A stretch of 64,000 nt of DNA, taken from positions 2,976,001-3,040,000 of the forward strand of contig NZ_CP099975.1 of NCBI RefSeq assembly GCF_024137965.1. The letters run 5' to 3'. The translations under genes and the position numbers were made by a program. Every line of letters begins with the position of its first letter. The stretch's first letter is position 1. Source of the stretch: Halomonas sp. Y3. Lineage in GTDB: Bacteria > Pseudomonadota > Gammaproteobacteria > Pseudomonadales > Halomonadaceae. The notes below the pieces were generated by a model that was not told the origin of the DNA, did not search any database, and was given only the letters and a program-made list of their open reading frames with translations. This document shows positions 19,421 through 29,508 of the stretch, piece by piece.

Positions 19421-20875
19421 TCACGAAGGCGACCGAGGGCGCGCCCCGATATTCATCACCGGGTCCTGGTTACCCACGGCGGGCAGCTCCAGGGAGACCG
19501 CGCTCTCCGCCTGGAGCCAGGCGTTGACCGCCTGGATCGACGCGGCGTCGAGCAGGCCTGCCTGCTGCTGCAGGCGCAGCAGGCCCAGCACATAGTCGTA
19601 GCGCGCTTCGGCGTGATCGGCGATGGCATTGAACAGGTTGCGCTCGGCGTTGAGCACGTCGACGATGTTGCGGGTGCCCACCTCGTAGCCCGAGCGGGTC
19701 GCCTCCAGGGCGCTGCGGTTGGAGACGATGGCCTGGGCGCGGGCCTCCACGGTCTCCACGTCGTTGGTCACCCGGGTGAACAGGGAGCGCACCTGCTGGA
19801 CGGTGTCGCGCCGCTGGGCCTCGAAGTCGTACTGGGAGACCTCCAGGGCGAAGCCGCTCTGGCGAATCTGCGCCTGGGTGCTGCCGCCGGTATAGAGTGG
19901 CATGCTGGCACGCAGCCCCAGCTGGCTGCCGGAGTTGTAGCCCGAGACGCCGCTACGGTCGTTATCCGAGTAGTCGTAGGCGGCGAAGGCCTCCAGGCGC
20001 GGCAGCTGGCCGGCCCGGGAGACCTCCAGCTCGCTGCGGGCCACCTCGATGCCGGCCTCGGCCATCTGCAGCATGGGGCTGTTGGCCATGGCGAGCTCGA
20101 CCCAGTCGCCGCGGTCCACGGGCTCCGGCGGGGCGATGGGAATCTCCTCGGCCAGGCCGTCGATGCTCTGGTAGCGCTGGCCGGTGAGGCGCTCCAGGGC
20201 CTCGAAGCTCACCTGCATGGCACTCTCGGCGGCGATCCGCTGGGCGCGGGCCAGGTCGAAGGAGGCCTGGGCCTCGTGCACCTCGGTGATGGCGATCAGG
20301 CCCACCTCGAAGCGCTCCCGAGCCTGCTCCAGCTGGCGCTCGATGGCGGTCTCCTGGGAGCGGCGCGCCGAGAGGATATCGTGGGCGCGCAGGATCTCGA
20401 AGTAGGCCTCGGCCACCTCCAGCAGCAGCTGCTGCTCGGCCACTGCAAGCGACAGCGCTTCGCGGTCGACCCGGCGCTCCGCCTGGGTGAGCTGGGCGCG
20501 CCGCGCCGGATCATAGAGGGCCTGGCTGGCGTCGAGATTGATGCCTAGGCTGTTGACGTCATCGTCGCCACCGGCACCGCTACCCGGCTGCGTCACCCCG
20601 CCCGCCTGGCTCTCCCCGGACTGGCTCTGGTAGGTGCGGCTATGGCTGAGGCTGCCCCCCAGGCTCACCTGGGGCAGCAGGGTGCCGCGCTGGACGTCGC
20701 GCCCCGCCTCCACGGCGGAGAAGCCCGAACGGGCCGCCGCCAGGGAGGCGTCGTTCTCCAGGGCATCCCGGGCCACGGTCCAGAGGTCGGTGGCCTGGGC
20801 GGGGCCGACCACGGCCAGCCCCACCAGCAGAGCAAGTGGACGGAGCGTCAGGCGAGTCAGGGTCGGGCGAGGCAT
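19421..20875 (-). CDS. tolC: TolC-family outer-membrane efflux channel
   Basis: Outer-membrane trimeric channel for type I secretion and tripartite efflux. The 484-residue protein has a signal peptide (LALLVGLAVVGPAQA) and two internally repeated coiled-coil halves with typical TolC segments: LWTVARDALENDASLAAARS, LNLDASQALYD-like (here INLDASQALYD), QLRAS-type strands and the C-terminal YEVGTRNIVDVLNAERNLF. I chose 20875, which begins the signal peptide, with an AGGA about 12 bases upstream. No adaptor or pump gene is adjacent, suggesting a shared TolC. Confidence 0.9.
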   Translation of the reverse strand: MPRPTLTRLTLRPLALLVGLAVVGPAQATDLWTVARDALENDASLAAARSGFSAVEAGRDVQRGTLLPQVSLGGSLSHSRTYQSQSGESQAGGVTQPGSGAGGDDDVNSLGINLDASQALYDPARRAQLTQAERRVDREALSLAVAEQQLLLEVAEAYFEILRAHDILSARRSQETAIERQLEQARERFEVGLIAITEVHEAQASFDLARAQRIAAESAMQVSFEALERLTGQRYQSIDGLAEEIPIAPPEPVDRGDWVELAMANSPMLQMAEAGIEVARSELEVSRAGQLPRLEAFAAYDYSDNDRSGVSGYNSGSQLGLRASMPLYTGGSTQAQIRQSGFALEVSQYDFEAQRRDTVQQVRSLFTRVTNDVETVEARAQAIVSNRSALEATRSGYEVGTRNIVDVLNAERNLFNAIADHAEARYDYVLGLLRLQQQAGLLDAASIQAVNAWLQAESAVSLELPAVGNQDPVMNIGARPRSPS

Positions 20876-20954
20876 GGGCGTGGCAGTTCCTGTGTACGGG
20901 CCGATTTCCTCCACAGGCTGACAGGGCAGCATGCAGGAAATCGGCAAGCGCGGT

Positions 20955-21953
20955 TCATTCGAAGATGGAATCCAGCGAGAGCCCCTGCTTGTCGAGCACC
21001 CGGCGCAGCTTCTTGAGCGCCTCCACCTGGATCTGACGCACCCGCTCCCGGGTCAGGCCGATCTCCTCGCCCACCTGCTCCAGGGTGGCCGCCTCGTGGC
21101 CGCGCAGCCCGAAGCGGCGTACCACCACCTCCATCTGCTTCTCGGTGAGCTCGGCGAGCCAGTCGTCGACGTGCTGCTTGACATCCCCGTCGAGCAGGGA
21201 GGACTCGGGGCCGACCTCGTTGTCGTCGGCCAGGGTCTCGATCAGCGGCTTGTCGCTGTCGCCTCCCACCGGGTAGTCCACCGAGGAGATCCGCTCGTTG
21301 AGCCCCATCATCTTCTTGACGGTCTCCACCGGCTTGTCGAGGTAGTCGGCAATCTCATCGGCGGTGGCCTCGTGGTCGAGCTTCTGGGTCAGCTCCCGGG
21401 CCGCCCTCAGGTAGATATTGAGCTCCTTGACCACGTGGATGGGCAGACGAATGGTGCGGGTCTGGTTCATCAGGGCCCGCTCGATGGTCTGGCGGATCCA
21501 CCAGGTGGCGTAGGTAGAGAAGCGGAAGCCGCGTTCGGGGTCGAACTTCTCCACGGCGCGGATCAGGCCGAGGTTGCCCTCTTCGATCAGGTCGAGCAGC
21601 GACAGGCCGCGGTTGAGGTAGCGCCTGGCGATCTTGACCACCAGACGCAGGTTGGACTCGATCATCCTCGAGCGGCCGGCCGGATCCCCCTTGCGGGCGA
21701 GGCGGCCATAGTAGACCTCCTCTTCCGGGGTCAGCAGCGGCGAGAAGCCGATCTCGTTGAGGTAGATCTGAGTGGCGTCAAGGCTGTGATTGCTGTAGCG
21801 ATCCTCGCGACTGAGCGCCTTCTCGAAGGCCTCTTCGTCGCGGCTGCTCTCCGCCTCGCTGCGATCGTCATCCAGCTCGTCGACACTCTCGTCTTCCTTC
21901 TCCTCGAGCGTGTCGAGATTCACATCCTGAAGGTCCCGTTCAAGCATGCTCAT
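20955..21953 (-). CDS. rpoS: RNA polymerase sigma factor RpoS
   Basis: Stationary-phase and general-stress sigma factor. The 332 residues match RpoS. Region 1.2 begins near [20 protein letters not shown]; regions 2.3-2.4 are [20 protein letters not shown]; region 4.2 is [20 protein letters not shown]. The acidic N-terminus (about 10-50) is longer than E. coli's. Position directly after nlpD confirms the call. ATGs at 21953 and 21947 are both possible; an AGGGT lies nine bases before the first. The 107-base spacer contains a 7-bp hairpin that could affect translation. Confidence 0.97.
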   Translation of the reverse strand: MSMLERDLQDVNLDTLEEKEDESVDELDDDRSEAESSRDEEAFEKALSREDRYSNHSLDATQIYLNEIGFSPLLTPEEEVYYGRLARKGDPAGRSRMIESNLRLVVKIARRYLNRGLSLLDLIEEGNLGLIRAVEKFDPERGFRFSTYATWWIRQTIERALMNQTRTIRLPIHVVKELNIYLRAARELTQKLDHEATADEIADYLDKPVETVKKMMGLNERISSVDYPVGGDSDKPLIETLADDNEVGPESSLLDGDVKQHVDDWLAELTEKQMEVVVRRFGLRGHEAATLEQVGEEIGLTRERVRQIQVEALKKLRRVLDKQGLSLDSIFE

Positions 21954-21980
21954 CGATGGCTACCCTGTGGTTGCGTCCCG

Positions 21981-22010
21981 GCGCCGACGCCCTGGGAAGA
22001 GCATCGGCGC
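21981..22010 (-). promoter_or_regulatory. Hairpin in the rpoS 5' leader
   Basis: A 7-bp perfect stem (21981-21987 with 22004-22010) with a 16-base loop lies 28 bases upstream of the rpoS start. RpoS leaders in enterics are structured and sRNA-regulated; any such role here is inference. Confidence 0.35.
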
Positions 22011-22060
22011 TCATGATTATTATTGTGTGACACCCCGCCGGTGCGCCGGCCACCGAGCAC

Positions 22061-23173
22061 TCAGCGGGACGGCAGGTAGTTCAGGGGGTCCTGAGGCTGC
22101 CCATTCCGGCGCACCTCGAAGTGCAGCCGCACGTCTTCGGCATCGCTATCGCCCATGGTGGCGATCACCTCCCCGGCCTCGACCACGTCATTCTCGCGGA
22201 CGCGCAGGGAGTCATTGTGCGCGTAGGCGCTCAGGTATTCGTCGTTGTGCTTGAGCAGAATAAGGTTACCGTAGCCCCGCACCCCGCTGCCGGCGTAGAC
22301 GACGATACCCGGTCCGGCGGCTCTGACAGGTTGCCCCTTTTGCCCGGCGATATCAATCCCGGCGGTGATGCTGCCGCCCTCGCCGAAGCGGCCCACGACC
22401 TCGCCGTCGGCGGGCCAGCGCCAGTTCACCTCATCCACCGGTGTATAGGTGCGCGAGGAGCGGTCCGGAGCCTGGCTGCCACCCGCCACCGCGGTGCCGA
22501 CTTCCGGCTCCGGCGCGGCCGCCGGCGCGGGCTCCGGCTCCGATTCCGGTTCCGGCTGGGGAGCGGGCGCCGGCTCGGCAGCCGCCACCTCTCGGGCCGG
22601 CTCCGGCTCGACGACCGGCGCGCGCGCCGGCGTCTCGTCGGCGTCGCGGCGAGGAATGGGTCCCGGAGCGGCCGTGCCGCCGGCCGCCTCCGCGGCGCTC
22701 TCCAGCGCGCCCTGGCTCGGGCCATCGGCCGCATCCAGAGGCTGGGCAGCAAAGCTGCGTCCCTGCTCGACGGAGCCGTCCGGCAGCAGCCACTCCATGC
22801 TGCCGCTCTCCTCGGCGGGGGAGCGGGCGCCACCCAGGGGCGTCGCCACTACGCCACGGCTCGCGGCCACCTCGGTGGTGGCTCCGTCCCGAGAGGGCGC
22901 TGGACCATCAGGATCCAGCACCAGGCGCTGGCCGGGGTAGATCTGGTAGGGCGGGCCAATACGGTTGATGCGTGCCAGATCGCGGTAGTCCAGGTTGTGG
23001 CGCCAGGCGATGCCATAGAGGGTATCTCCCGCCTCTACCGTGTAGTGAGAAGCGCTAGACTGCTCCCGGCTCGCAGAGAGGTCGCGCACCTGCACCTGGG
23101 GCGCCTCGCCCTGCTGGGCGGCACAGCCGGCCACGGCCAGGGCCAGCGCAGAAATCATCATTGCCTTACGCAT
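22061..23173 (-). CDS. nlpD: NlpD-type lipoprotein, murein hydrolase activator
   Basis: Outer-membrane lipoprotein that activates amidase AmiC during cell separation. Order: lipoprotein signal with lipobox AVAGC, one LysM domain (about 44-90, starting HYTVEAGDTLYGIAW), a long Pro/Ala/Glu-rich linker (about 95-245) and a LytM/M23 domain (about 255-370). The LytM zinc ligands are lost: the first His is replaced in ITAGIDIAG and the HxH motif is LHFEV, as in non-catalytic activators. The ATG at 23173 has AAGGAGG nine bases upstream and is preferred over the ATG at 23182 that abuts it. It overlaps the DUF368 stop. Confidence 0.93.
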   Translation of the reverse strand: MRKAMMISALALAVAGCAAQQGEAPQVQVRDLSASREQSSASHYTVEAGDTLYGIAWRHNLDYRDLARINRIGPPYQIYPGQRLVLDPDGPAPSRDGATTEVAASRGVVATPLGGARSPAEESGSMEWLLPDGSVEQGRSFAAQPLDAADGPSQGALESAAEAAGGTAAPGPIPRRDADETPARAPVVEPEPAREVAAAEPAPAPQPEPESEPEPAPAAAPEPEVGTAVAGGSQAPDRSSRTYTPVDEVNWRWPADGEVVGRFGEGGSITAGIDIAGQKGQPVRAAGPGIVVYAGSGVRGYGNLILLKHNDEYLSAYAHNDSLRVRENDVVEAGEVIATMGDSDAEDVRLHFEVRRNGQPQDPLNYLPSR

Positions 23174-24137
23174 CGGAAGCATCCTCCTTGTTCGCCCCGC
23201 GGGGCGTGCTCGCAGCGGCCGGTCGGCTCGTGCGATCCAGCAGCAGCACCAGGGCCGCCCCGGCCAGCATCAGTGCCACCACGCCCGTCAGCTGGGACGG
23301 CTCGCCGGTCAGCATGGCGAAGTCGCTCGGGGTGAGATAGCGGTAGTCCAGCGGAATCATCTGCCCTTCGGGGCCGAGCTGATAGCGTACCAGCTCACGC
23401 CAGGGCCAGAGTACCGGCAGCGACCCCACGATAAAGCCCACCAGGAGCTGCAGGGTGCCGGCATGGAAGCGGTGCAGCAGCCAGGAGAGCAGCCGCGAGA
23501 AGAAGAACAGGCCGATCAGGCAGCCCAGCCCGAAGATGGCGATGAGCCCCAGATCGAAACTGCGGATCCCCTGCATCACGGTGCCATAGAGCCCCATGGT
23601 GAGCAGCAGGAAACTGCCCGAGACCCCCGGCAGCAGCAGCGCACTGATGGCGATGGCGCCACCTACCACCAGCATGATCTCCTGGCTGCCGAGCAGGGTG
23701 ATCAGTGGCATCAGGGCGGGCAGGAAGTGCGCCATCACCAGCCCCGCCGCCAGCGGGGCGATATGCCACCAACGCCAGTCCAGCGGGTGGCGGCTGACCA
23801 CCAGCGCCGAGGCCGCCACCAAGCCAAAGAAGAAGCCGTTGAGCAGCAGCGGGTAGTCTTCCATCAGCCACACCACCAGGTGCGCCACCGTGATCAGGCT
23901 GGCGGCGATGCCGGCCAGCAGCGGAATCACGAAGCCCAGGTTGAGGTGGGCGATCAGCAGCGGCAGGCCACCGCGACGCCAGGCCACGAAGGCGCTGGGG
24001 CCGAACTGCTTGATGGTGTGGATCAGCTCCTCGTAGATGCCGGTCACGAAGGCGATGGTCCCCCCCGAGACGCCGGGCACGGCATCGGCGGCGCCCATTC
24101 CGGCGCCCCTGAGAAAGATTCCTGGGTAACGCTTCAA
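23166..24137 (-). CDS. DUF368 membrane protein, probable PopT-type undecaprenyl-phosphate translocase
   Basis: A 323-residue membrane protein with about eight or nine helices. It has the two DUF368 signatures, GAADAVPGVSGGTIAFVTGIYEEL near the N-terminus and ALLLPGVSGSFLLLTMGLYG in the middle. DUF368 proteins (PopT) have been identified as recyclers of the lipid carrier undecaprenyl phosphate. The start is a TTG at 24137, chosen because AAAGGAG lies seven bases upstream and it follows the pcm stop by 13 bases; no ATG fits. It is inserted between pcm and nlpD, and overlaps nlpD by 8 bases. Confidence 0.85.
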   Translation of the reverse strand: MKRYPGIFLRGAGMGAADAVPGVSGGTIAFVTGIYEELIHTIKQFGPSAFVAWRRGGLPLLIAHLNLGFVIPLLAGIAASLITVAHLVVWLMEDYPLLLNGFFFGLVAASALVVSRHPLDWRWWHIAPLAAGLVMAHFLPALMPLITLLGSQEIMLVVGGAIAISALLLPGVSGSFLLLTMGLYGTVMQGIRSFDLGLIAIFGLGCLIGLFFFSRLLSWLLHRFHAGTLQLLVGFIVGSLPVLWPWRELVRYQLGPEGQMIPLDYRYLTPSDFAMLTGEPSQLTGVVALMLAGAALVLLLDRTSRPAAASTPRGANKEDASDA

Positions 24138-24150
24138 GCGCAAGCTCCTT

Positions 24151-24831
24151 TCAACGAATGACGCCTTCCAGCAGCGGCACGAAACGCACCGCCTCGAGCC
24201 GCTGCCGTTCATAGTGGTCCCCCTGGCGGCGCACCCGGGTCAGCCACTGGCGCCCCCGGGAATCCGCCAGCGGCGTTATCAACACCCCGCCGTCGGCCAG
24301 CTGGGCCAGCAGGGGGGCGGGAAGCTCACCGGCACAGGCGGTGAGCAGGATGACATCGAAGGGAGCCGCTTCCGGCCAGCCGTGGCCGCCGTCGGCCAGC
24401 CGCAGGTGAACCTGCTGGGCCCCGAGCAGGCGCAGCCGCTCGGCGGCACGCCGGTGCAAGGCATTGATTCGCTCGATGCTCCAGAGTTCCGGCACCAGCC
24501 TCGCCAGGATCAGGGTCTGGTAGCCCGAGCCGGTACCGATCTCCAGCACGCGGCCCGGCTCGGCCGCAAGCACCAGCTCGGTCATCCGCGCCACCATCCA
24601 CGGCTGGGAGAGCGTCTGGCCTTGACCGATGGGCAGGGCGGTGTCCTCATAGGCGCGGTGGGCGAGCGCCTCGTCCAGGAAGAGGTGGCGCGGCTCGCTG
24701 GCCAGGGTCGCCAGCACACGCGCATCGCGGATGCCCTGCTCGGCGAGCCTCGCCACCATGCGGTCCCGGGTGCGCTGGGAGGTCATGCCGACCCCACGCA
24801 CCAGCTCCGTGAGTTGTTCAGGTGAGAGCAT
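24151..24831 (-). CDS. pcm: Protein-L-isoaspartate O-methyltransferase
   Basis: SAM-dependent repair enzyme that methylates isoaspartyl residues in aged proteins. The 226-residue protein contains [18 protein letters not shown] and the SAM-binding [17 protein letters not shown], followed by [14 protein letters not shown]. Start at 24831 ([10 protein letters not shown]) overlaps surE by 14 bases; the ATG at 24786 ([10 protein letters not shown]) aligns with the shorter E. coli and Pseudomonas forms and is an alternative. It belongs to the surE-pcm-nlpD-rpoS survival cluster. Confidence 0.94.
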   Translation of the reverse strand: MLSPEQLTELVRGVGMTSQRTRDRMVARLAEQGIRDARVLATLASEPRHLFLDEALAHRAYEDTALPIGQGQTLSQPWMVARMTELVLAAEPGRVLEIGTGSGYQTLILARLVPELWSIERINALHRRAAERLRLLGAQQVHLRLADGGHGWPEAAPFDVILLTACAGELPAPLLAQLADGGVLITPLADSRGRQWLTRVRRQGDHYERQRLEAVRFVPLLEGVIR

Positions 24832-25564
24832 CCAGCCAGCCCTGCACGTCGCCGATGGCCGCATGCCGGGTCAGGTCGGTCTGCAGCGGGGTGATGGAAA
24901 CATAGCCCGCCTCGACCGCGGCGAAGTCGGTGTCGGGACCGTCATCGGCATTTTCGCCGGCGGCGGCGATCCACCAGCGCACCCGCCCGCGGGGGTCGCG
25001 CACCTCCAGCGGGCGCGATGCCGGCCCTCGATAGCCAAGCCGGGTGACCCGAAAGCCCTGGATCTCGTCCCAGGGCAGGTCGGGCACATTGACGTTGAGC
25101 AGGCTGCGCGGCGGCAGCGACAGCTGGTCGGCGGCGCCCACCAGGCTGGCCGCCACTCGGCCGGCAGTATCGAAGTGGCGCGACCCCGTCAGCGACATGG
25201 CGATGGCCGGCATCCCCAGGTTACGCCCCTCCATGGCGGCGGCTACGGTGCCGGAGTAAAGCACGTCGTCGCCCAGGTTGCCGCCATGGTTGATGCCGGA
25301 AATCACCAGGTCTGGCTTCTCGTCCCAGACCCCGTTGACCCCCAGGTAGACGCAGTCCGCCGGGGTGCCGTCGACGCTGTAGAAGCCGTTGTCCATGTCG
25401 GTGAGCGATAGCGGACGGCTCAGGGTCAGGGAGTTGCTGGCGCCGCTCTTGTCGCGGTCCGGGGCTACCACGCGCAGCCGCGCGTGGGGCGACAGGGCGT
25501 CATAGAGCGCTCGCAGGCCCGGGGCGTGCACGCCATCGTCATTGGAGAGCAGTAGTCGACGCAT
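24818..25564 (-). CDS. surE: 5'/3'-nucleotidase SurE
   Basis: Metal-dependent nucleoside monophosphatase of the survival protein family. The 248-residue protein has the metal site [35 protein letters not shown] and [19 protein letters not shown]. The ATG at 25564 ([11 protein letters not shown]) has AAGGAG eight bases upstream. It overlaps pcm, and follows truD by 10 bases. Confidence 0.96.
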   Translation of the reverse strand: MRRLLLSNDDGVHAPGLRALYDALSPHARLRVVAPDRDKSGASNSLTLSRPLSLTDMDNGFYSVDGTPADCVYLGVNGVWDEKPDLVISGINHGGNLGDDVLYSGTVAAAMEGRNLGMPAIAMSLTGSRHFDTAGRVAASLVGAADQLSLPPRSLLNVNVPDLPWDEIQGFRVTRLGYRGPASRPLEVRDPRGRVRWWIAAAGENADDGPDTDFAAVEAGYVSITPLQTDLTRHAAIGDVQGWLDALT

Positions 25565-25574
25565 CGCAGGCTCC

Positions 25575-26639
25575 TTACAGGGTGGGATGGGCAATCAGTT
25601 CGCGCAGCACGGCGGTGGCGAAGGCGCCCCGGGGCAGGCTGAAGGCGAGCCACAGTTCGCCCTCGCCCCGGGTCAGGCGCGGCTCGCCGAGGCGCAGCCG
25701 CAGGGCGCGCCGCCCCAGGCGAACCCCGGCCCGCTCCAGTCCGTCACAGAGCGACGGATAGCGCTCCGCCAGCCGCGCCTCCAGGGCCAGGGCCTCGCCT
25801 TCGGCTACCGAGCGGCCGACGCCCCAGAGCACGCCGCTTGGGTGCAGGTCGAGACGGGCGGCACGGGCCTCGAGCTCGGCATCGGGCGCCTCCAGGGTGA
25901 ACTGGCTGGCGGTACCGTCGAGGATCGCCACCTCCCCCGGCAGCAGCCGATTCCAGCTGCCGTCGCGGACCCGCTCGGCCAGCCCCTCGTTGAACAGGAA
26001 GCTGCGCGCCGCCGAGAGCAGCATGCCGTCGCGGTCGTCGCGCTTGCGCCAGCCACGGGCCAGCAGGGAGCGGGCGCGCAGCAGGTTGCGACCGTCGGGG
26101 CCGAAGCGCTGGGGGCCGAAATAGTTGGCCACCCCCTGCGCCACCAGACGCTGCCAGCGCGCCTCCAGGGCGGGGTCCTCCAGCGCCGCACCGGAGAGGC
26201 GCAGCCGGAAGCGGTTGGCGCGATGCACCCCGCGCTTGAGCTTGCGGGGGTGGCGCGCCTCGGAGAGCACGCGCACGCCCCGCTCGGCCAGGGCCTCGGT
26301 GAGCCCCGCCGGCGCCTCCCGGCCGGGCAGCTGCACCGAGAGCCACTGGCGGGTCACCGCCACGCGGTCCTTCATGCCGGAGTAGCCCACGTCACGGGGC
26401 GAGACCTCGCAGAGCCGCGCCAGCTCGCGAACCGCCATGGCGGTGGTCAGGTCGCGCTTCTCGATATGCAGCCAGAGGTGCTCGCCCTCCCCCTCCGGGG
26501 CGAAATCGAGCACCTCGGCCACCTGGAAATCCTCGGGGCGGGCCCGGTAGTCGCCGGCCGGCGGCGCCCCGAACTCGGCATCGAGCACCCGCGGCCAGGC
26601 CGGGGGCCAGAGGATGCCCTCCGCCGCCGCCTCACCCAT
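25575..26639 (-). CDS. truD: tRNA pseudouridine(13) synthase
   Basis: Makes pseudouridine at position 13 of tRNA(Glu). The 354-residue protein has the catalytic aspartate in [15 protein letters not shown], the N-terminal [20 protein letters not shown] motif and the downstream [19 protein letters not shown]. Its ATG overlaps the ispF stop by 8 bases, so it is coupled within the ispD-ispF-truD-surE run. Confidence 0.94.
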   Translation of the reverse strand: MGEAAAEGILWPPAWPRVLDAEFGAPPAGDYRARPEDFQVAEVLDFAPEGEGEHLWLHIEKRDLTTAMAVRELARLCEVSPRDVGYSGMKDRVAVTRQWLSVQLPGREAPAGLTEALAERGVRVLSEARHPRKLKRGVHRANRFRLRLSGAALEDPALEARWQRLVAQGVANYFGPQRFGPDGRNLLRARSLLARGWRKRDDRDGMLLSAARSFLFNEGLAERVRDGSWNRLLPGEVAILDGTASQFTLEAPDAELEARAARLDLHPSGVLWGVGRSVAEGEALALEARLAERYPSLCDGLERAGVRLGRRALRLRLGEPRLTRGEGELWLAFSLPRGAFATAVLRELIAHPTL

Positions 26640-27123
26640 GGGCGTTCTCTAGCGGCAGCAGCAGGGCCACCGCCTCGGCGGCGATGCCCTCGCCGCGGCC
26701 GGTAAAGCCCAGCCGCTCGCTGGTGGTGGCCTTGACGTTGACCGCGCCGACGTCGACGCCCAGGTCCTCGGCGATAGTGGCCGCCATGGCCGCGATATGC
26801 GGCGCCATCTTCGGCGCCTGGGCGATCACCGTGGCATCCAGGTTGCCGACCCGGTAGCCGGCCTCCCGCACCAGGGCCACCACATGGCGCAGCAGCATGC
26901 GGCTGTCGGCACCCTTCCAGGCCGGGTCGGTGTCGGGGAAGTGGCGGCCGATATCGCCCAGGGCGCAGGCCCCCAGCAGGGCATCGCTGATGGCGTGGAG
27001 CAGCACGTCGCCGTCGGAGTGGGCGATAAAGCCGTGGTGAAAGGGAACGGCAACGCCGCCGATCATCAGGTGGTCGCCGTCGCCGAAGCGGTGGACGTCA
27101 AAGCCGTGGCCGATGCGCATCAT
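26632..27123 (-). CDS. ispF: 2-C-methyl-D-erythritol 2,4-cyclodiphosphate synthase
   Basis: MEP-pathway enzyme for isoprenoid precursors. The 163 residues are the usual length. Zinc ligands are in GHGFDVHRF and [19 protein letters not shown]; the C-terminus has [19 protein letters not shown]. The ATG at 27123 forms an ATGA overlap with the ispD stop; the adjacent ATG at 27120 is also possible. Confidence 0.96.
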   Translation of the reverse strand: MMRIGHGFDVHRFGDGDHLMIGGVAVPFHHGFIAHSDGDVLLHAISDALLGACALGDIGRHFPDTDPAWKGADSRMLLRHVVALVREAGYRVGNLDATVIAQAPKMAPHIAAMAATIAEDLGVDVGAVNVKATTSERLGFTGRGEGIAAEAVALLLPLENAHG

Positions 27124-27881
27124 CTCTCCGTGGCGCCACTGGGCGCACTCTCGGGCTGGCCCGAGGAGACCGCCCGGCCCGCAGCGCAAGAGCGCTGGGC
27201 GGCCAGGATCTGCCCGGCCAGGGCCAGGTCCTCGGGATGGGTAATCTTGAGGTTGTCGCGACGCCCGCTGACCAGCCGCGGGGCGAGGCCTAGGGCTTCC
27301 ACCGCCGAGGCCTCGTCGGTGACCGTTACCCCGGCCTCCAGGGCGGCGGCCAGGGCCCGGCGCAGCAGGCCGAAGCGAAACCCCTGGGGGGTCAGGGCGT
27401 GCCAGAGCCCGGCCCGGGGTGCGGTGCTCGCCACCCGCTCGGCGCCGTCGTCGCGCTTCATGGTATCGGCCACCGGCGCGGCCAGCAGCCCCCCCACCGG
27501 GTCGTCCGTCAGGGCGGCGCGGAGGCGCTGCAGGTCGGCCACGGTGACGCAGGGACGGGCCACGTCGTGCACCAGCACCAGATCATCGTCACCGGCCTCG
27601 GCGGCGATGGCCGCCAGGGCGTTGGCCACCGAATCGGCCCGCTCGGCGCCGCCGGTCACCCGGCGCCACTCTGCGAAGGGCACCCAGGCCGGTTCGAAAC
27701 GGTCGTCATCCGGGTCCAGGCAGAGGCAGAGCCGCGCCCCGGGAAAGGCGGCGTGGAGCCGCGCCAGAGTGTGGGCCAGCACCGGGCGGCCGTCGAGCTC
27801 CAGATACTGCTTGGGGCGGTCGGCGCCCATGCGCCGGCCCTGCCCCGCCGCCGGCACTACCAGCCACAGCGTCTCGCTCAT
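27120..27881 (-). CDS. ispD: 2-C-methyl-D-erythritol 4-phosphate cytidylyltransferase
   Basis: Forms CDP-methylerythritol in the MEP pathway. The 253-residue protein has the CTP-binding [42 protein letters not shown] and the terminal [16 protein letters not shown]-terminal tail of about 20 residues extends beyond the usual length. The ATG overlaps the ftsB stop (ATGA). Confidence 0.96.
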   Translation of the reverse strand: MSETLWLVVPAAGQGRRMGADRPKQYLELDGRPVLAHTLARLHAAFPGARLCLCLDPDDDRFEPAWVPFAEWRRVTGGAERADSVANALAAIAAEAGDDDLVLVHDVARPCVTVADLQRLRAALTDDPVGGLLAAPVADTMKRDDGAERVASTAPRAGLWHALTPQGFRFGLLRRALAAALEAGVTVTDEASAVEALGLAPRLVSGRRDNLKITHPEDLALAGQILAAQRSCAAGRAVSSGQPESAPSGATER

Positions 27882-28213
27882 CGGCTGGCCTCCAGGCCCA
27901 TCGCCGGCGCGGGGTTGACCACCGGGGTCGCCTCCACCGCCACGCCGGGCACCCAGAAGAAGTGCTCGTCGGCGCGCACCATGCCGATGTCGCTGCGGCT
28001 GCGCTCCTCGATGGCGTCCAGGCCGGTCTTGAGGTCCAGCACCTCGGCGGCCAGGCGGGCGTTGCGGTCGCGCAGGGGCTTGTTGGCCGCCTCCAGGGCC
28101 GCAACCCGCTCGCGCACCTCACCGAGGTCGCGCACGCCGCCCTCCCCGAGCCACAGGCGATACTGAAGCAGGGCGAGCAGGACCAGCAGCACGATGGCCA
28201 ACCACTTGAGCAT
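27878..28213 (-). CDS. ftsB: Cell division protein FtsB
   Basis: Small bitopic divisome protein that bridges FtsL and FtsQ. The 111 residues comprise a single N-terminal transmembrane helix (about 3-20), a coiled coil (about 26-75) and a short periplasmic tail with ERSRSDIGMVRADEHFFWV, the conserved FtsB region. It is followed by ispD as in most gammaproteobacteria. The usual upstream neighbour eno is absent here. Confidence 0.93.
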   Translation of the reverse strand: MLKWLAIVLLVLLALLQYRLWLGEGGVRDLGEVRERVAALEAANKPLRDRNARLAAEVLDLKTGLDAIEERSRSDIGMVRADEHFFWVPGVAVEATPVVNPAPAMGLEASR

Positions 28214-28273
28214 GAACAGCGTCCGTCGCGAGAAAATGAATGGCAGGCATTATGCCACCATCGCCGGGCCCGC

Positions 28274-29419
28274 TCACGCCCTGAAGGGCAGCGCCTGCTC
28301 GGCGGCGGTGCAGTAGGCCCGCACCTGGGGGCGCTCCTCGGCGCAGAAGCGGGCCACGGCGTCGCGCAGGCGAGGATCGGCAATATGATGCAGGGAGGTG
28401 AGCAGGCACGGCGCGAAGCCTCGGGTCAGCTTGTGCTCCCCCTGAGTGCCGGGGTCGAAGGCGGTGAGCCCCCGGGCCAGACAGTGCTCGATGCCCTGGT
28501 AGTAGCAGGCCTCGAAGTGCAGGCAGTCGGCCATCACCTCGCTGCCCCAGTAGCGGCCGAAGAGGGTGCGCGAGCCCTGCAGGCAGAGGGCCGCCGCCAC
28601 CGGCTTTCCCGCCAGTCTCGCCTGCACCAGCAGCAGGCTCTCCGGCATGGCGGCGCGCAGGCGGCGGAAGAAGTCCGCCGTCAGGTAGCCGTGGCGCCCG
28701 CGCTCCAGGTAGGTGATCTCGTAGCAGCGAAAGAAGTGCTCGAGAGCCTCTTCATCGATGGCCTCGCCCTCCAGGCGGTGCAGGGTCAGCCCCTGATCGG
28801 CGACGAGGCGCCGCTCGCGGCGAATCGCCTTGCGCCGCTTGGCGGTCATGGCGGCCAGAAAGCCCTCGAAGTCGCCGTAGCCGGCGTCCCGCCACTGGAA
28901 CTGCACCCCGTGGCGGGCCAGCAGCCCGGGGCGTGCCGCCTGCCAGTCGGCCACCTCGGCTTCCTCGGCGAACAGCAGGTGCCAGCTGGAGAGCGGGCCC
29001 TGCTTGCCATCGCCCTCCCAGGCCGTGGCCAGCAGCCGGCGGGCTTCCAGGGGGTCGACCCCCTCCGCCAGCGCCAGCCGCGGCCCGGGCACGGGGGTAT
29101 AGGGGATCGCGGTGAGCCCCTTGGGGTAGTAGCGCCCGCCGGCTCGCTCCCAGGCGTCGGCCCAGCTCCAGTCGAAGACGTACTCCCCGAAGGAGTGGTG
29201 CTTGTGATAGTGGGGCATCGTCCCCACCAGGCGGTCGCCCTGCCAGAGAGTCAGGTGGCGCGGCACCCAGCCGGTGGCGGGGCTCACCGAGCCGCTGGCC
29301 TCCAGGGCGTGCAGGAACTCGTGGCGCAGGAAGGGGTAGTCGTCACCCGTCAGGGCGTTCCAGTCGGAGGCCGCCACCGCCTCCATGGCAGGCAGCACTT
29401 GCAGCATGAGCTTGGACAT
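28274..29419 (-). CDS. GNAT-superfamily N-acyltransferase (DUF482 / peptidogalycan-type)
   Basis: A 381-residue cytoplasmic protein of the DUF482 group with a FemAB-like double GNAT fold. Visible conserved blocks are YPFLRHEFLHALEASGSV near the N-terminus, HSFGEYVFDWSWADAWERAG, YYPKGLTAIPYTPVPGPRL, TAKRRKAIRRERR and the C-terminal FDPGTQGEHKLTRGFAP. The substrate is unknown. It is divergent from the aldehyde dehydrogenase, 89 bases apart, and ends 60 bases before ftsB on the same strand. Confidence 0.85.
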   Translation of the reverse strand: MSKLMLQVLPAMEAVAASDWNALTGDDYPFLRHEFLHALEASGSVSPATGWVPRHLTLWQGDRLVGTMPHYHKHHSFGEYVFDWSWADAWERAGGRYYPKGLTAIPYTPVPGPRLALAEGVDPLEARRLLATAWEGDGKQGPLSSWHLLFAEEAEVADWQAARPGLLARHGVQFQWRDAGYGDFEGFLAAMTAKRRKAIRRERRLVADQGLTLHRLEGEAIDEEALEHFFRCYEITYLERGRHGYLTADFFRRLRAAMPESLLLVQARLAGKPVAAALCLQGSRTLFGRYWGSEVMADCLHFEACYYQGIEHCLARGLTAFDPGTQGEHKLTRGFAPCLLTSLHHIADPRLRDAVARFCAEERPQVRAYCTAAEQALPFRA

Positions 29420-29508
29420 GGCGGCTCCCGGGGGCTGATAATTCCATAGCGGAACGGCGTCATTGTGCCAGACCCGCTTCCAGCCTTGTACATCTCAGGG
29501 AGAGCTGC

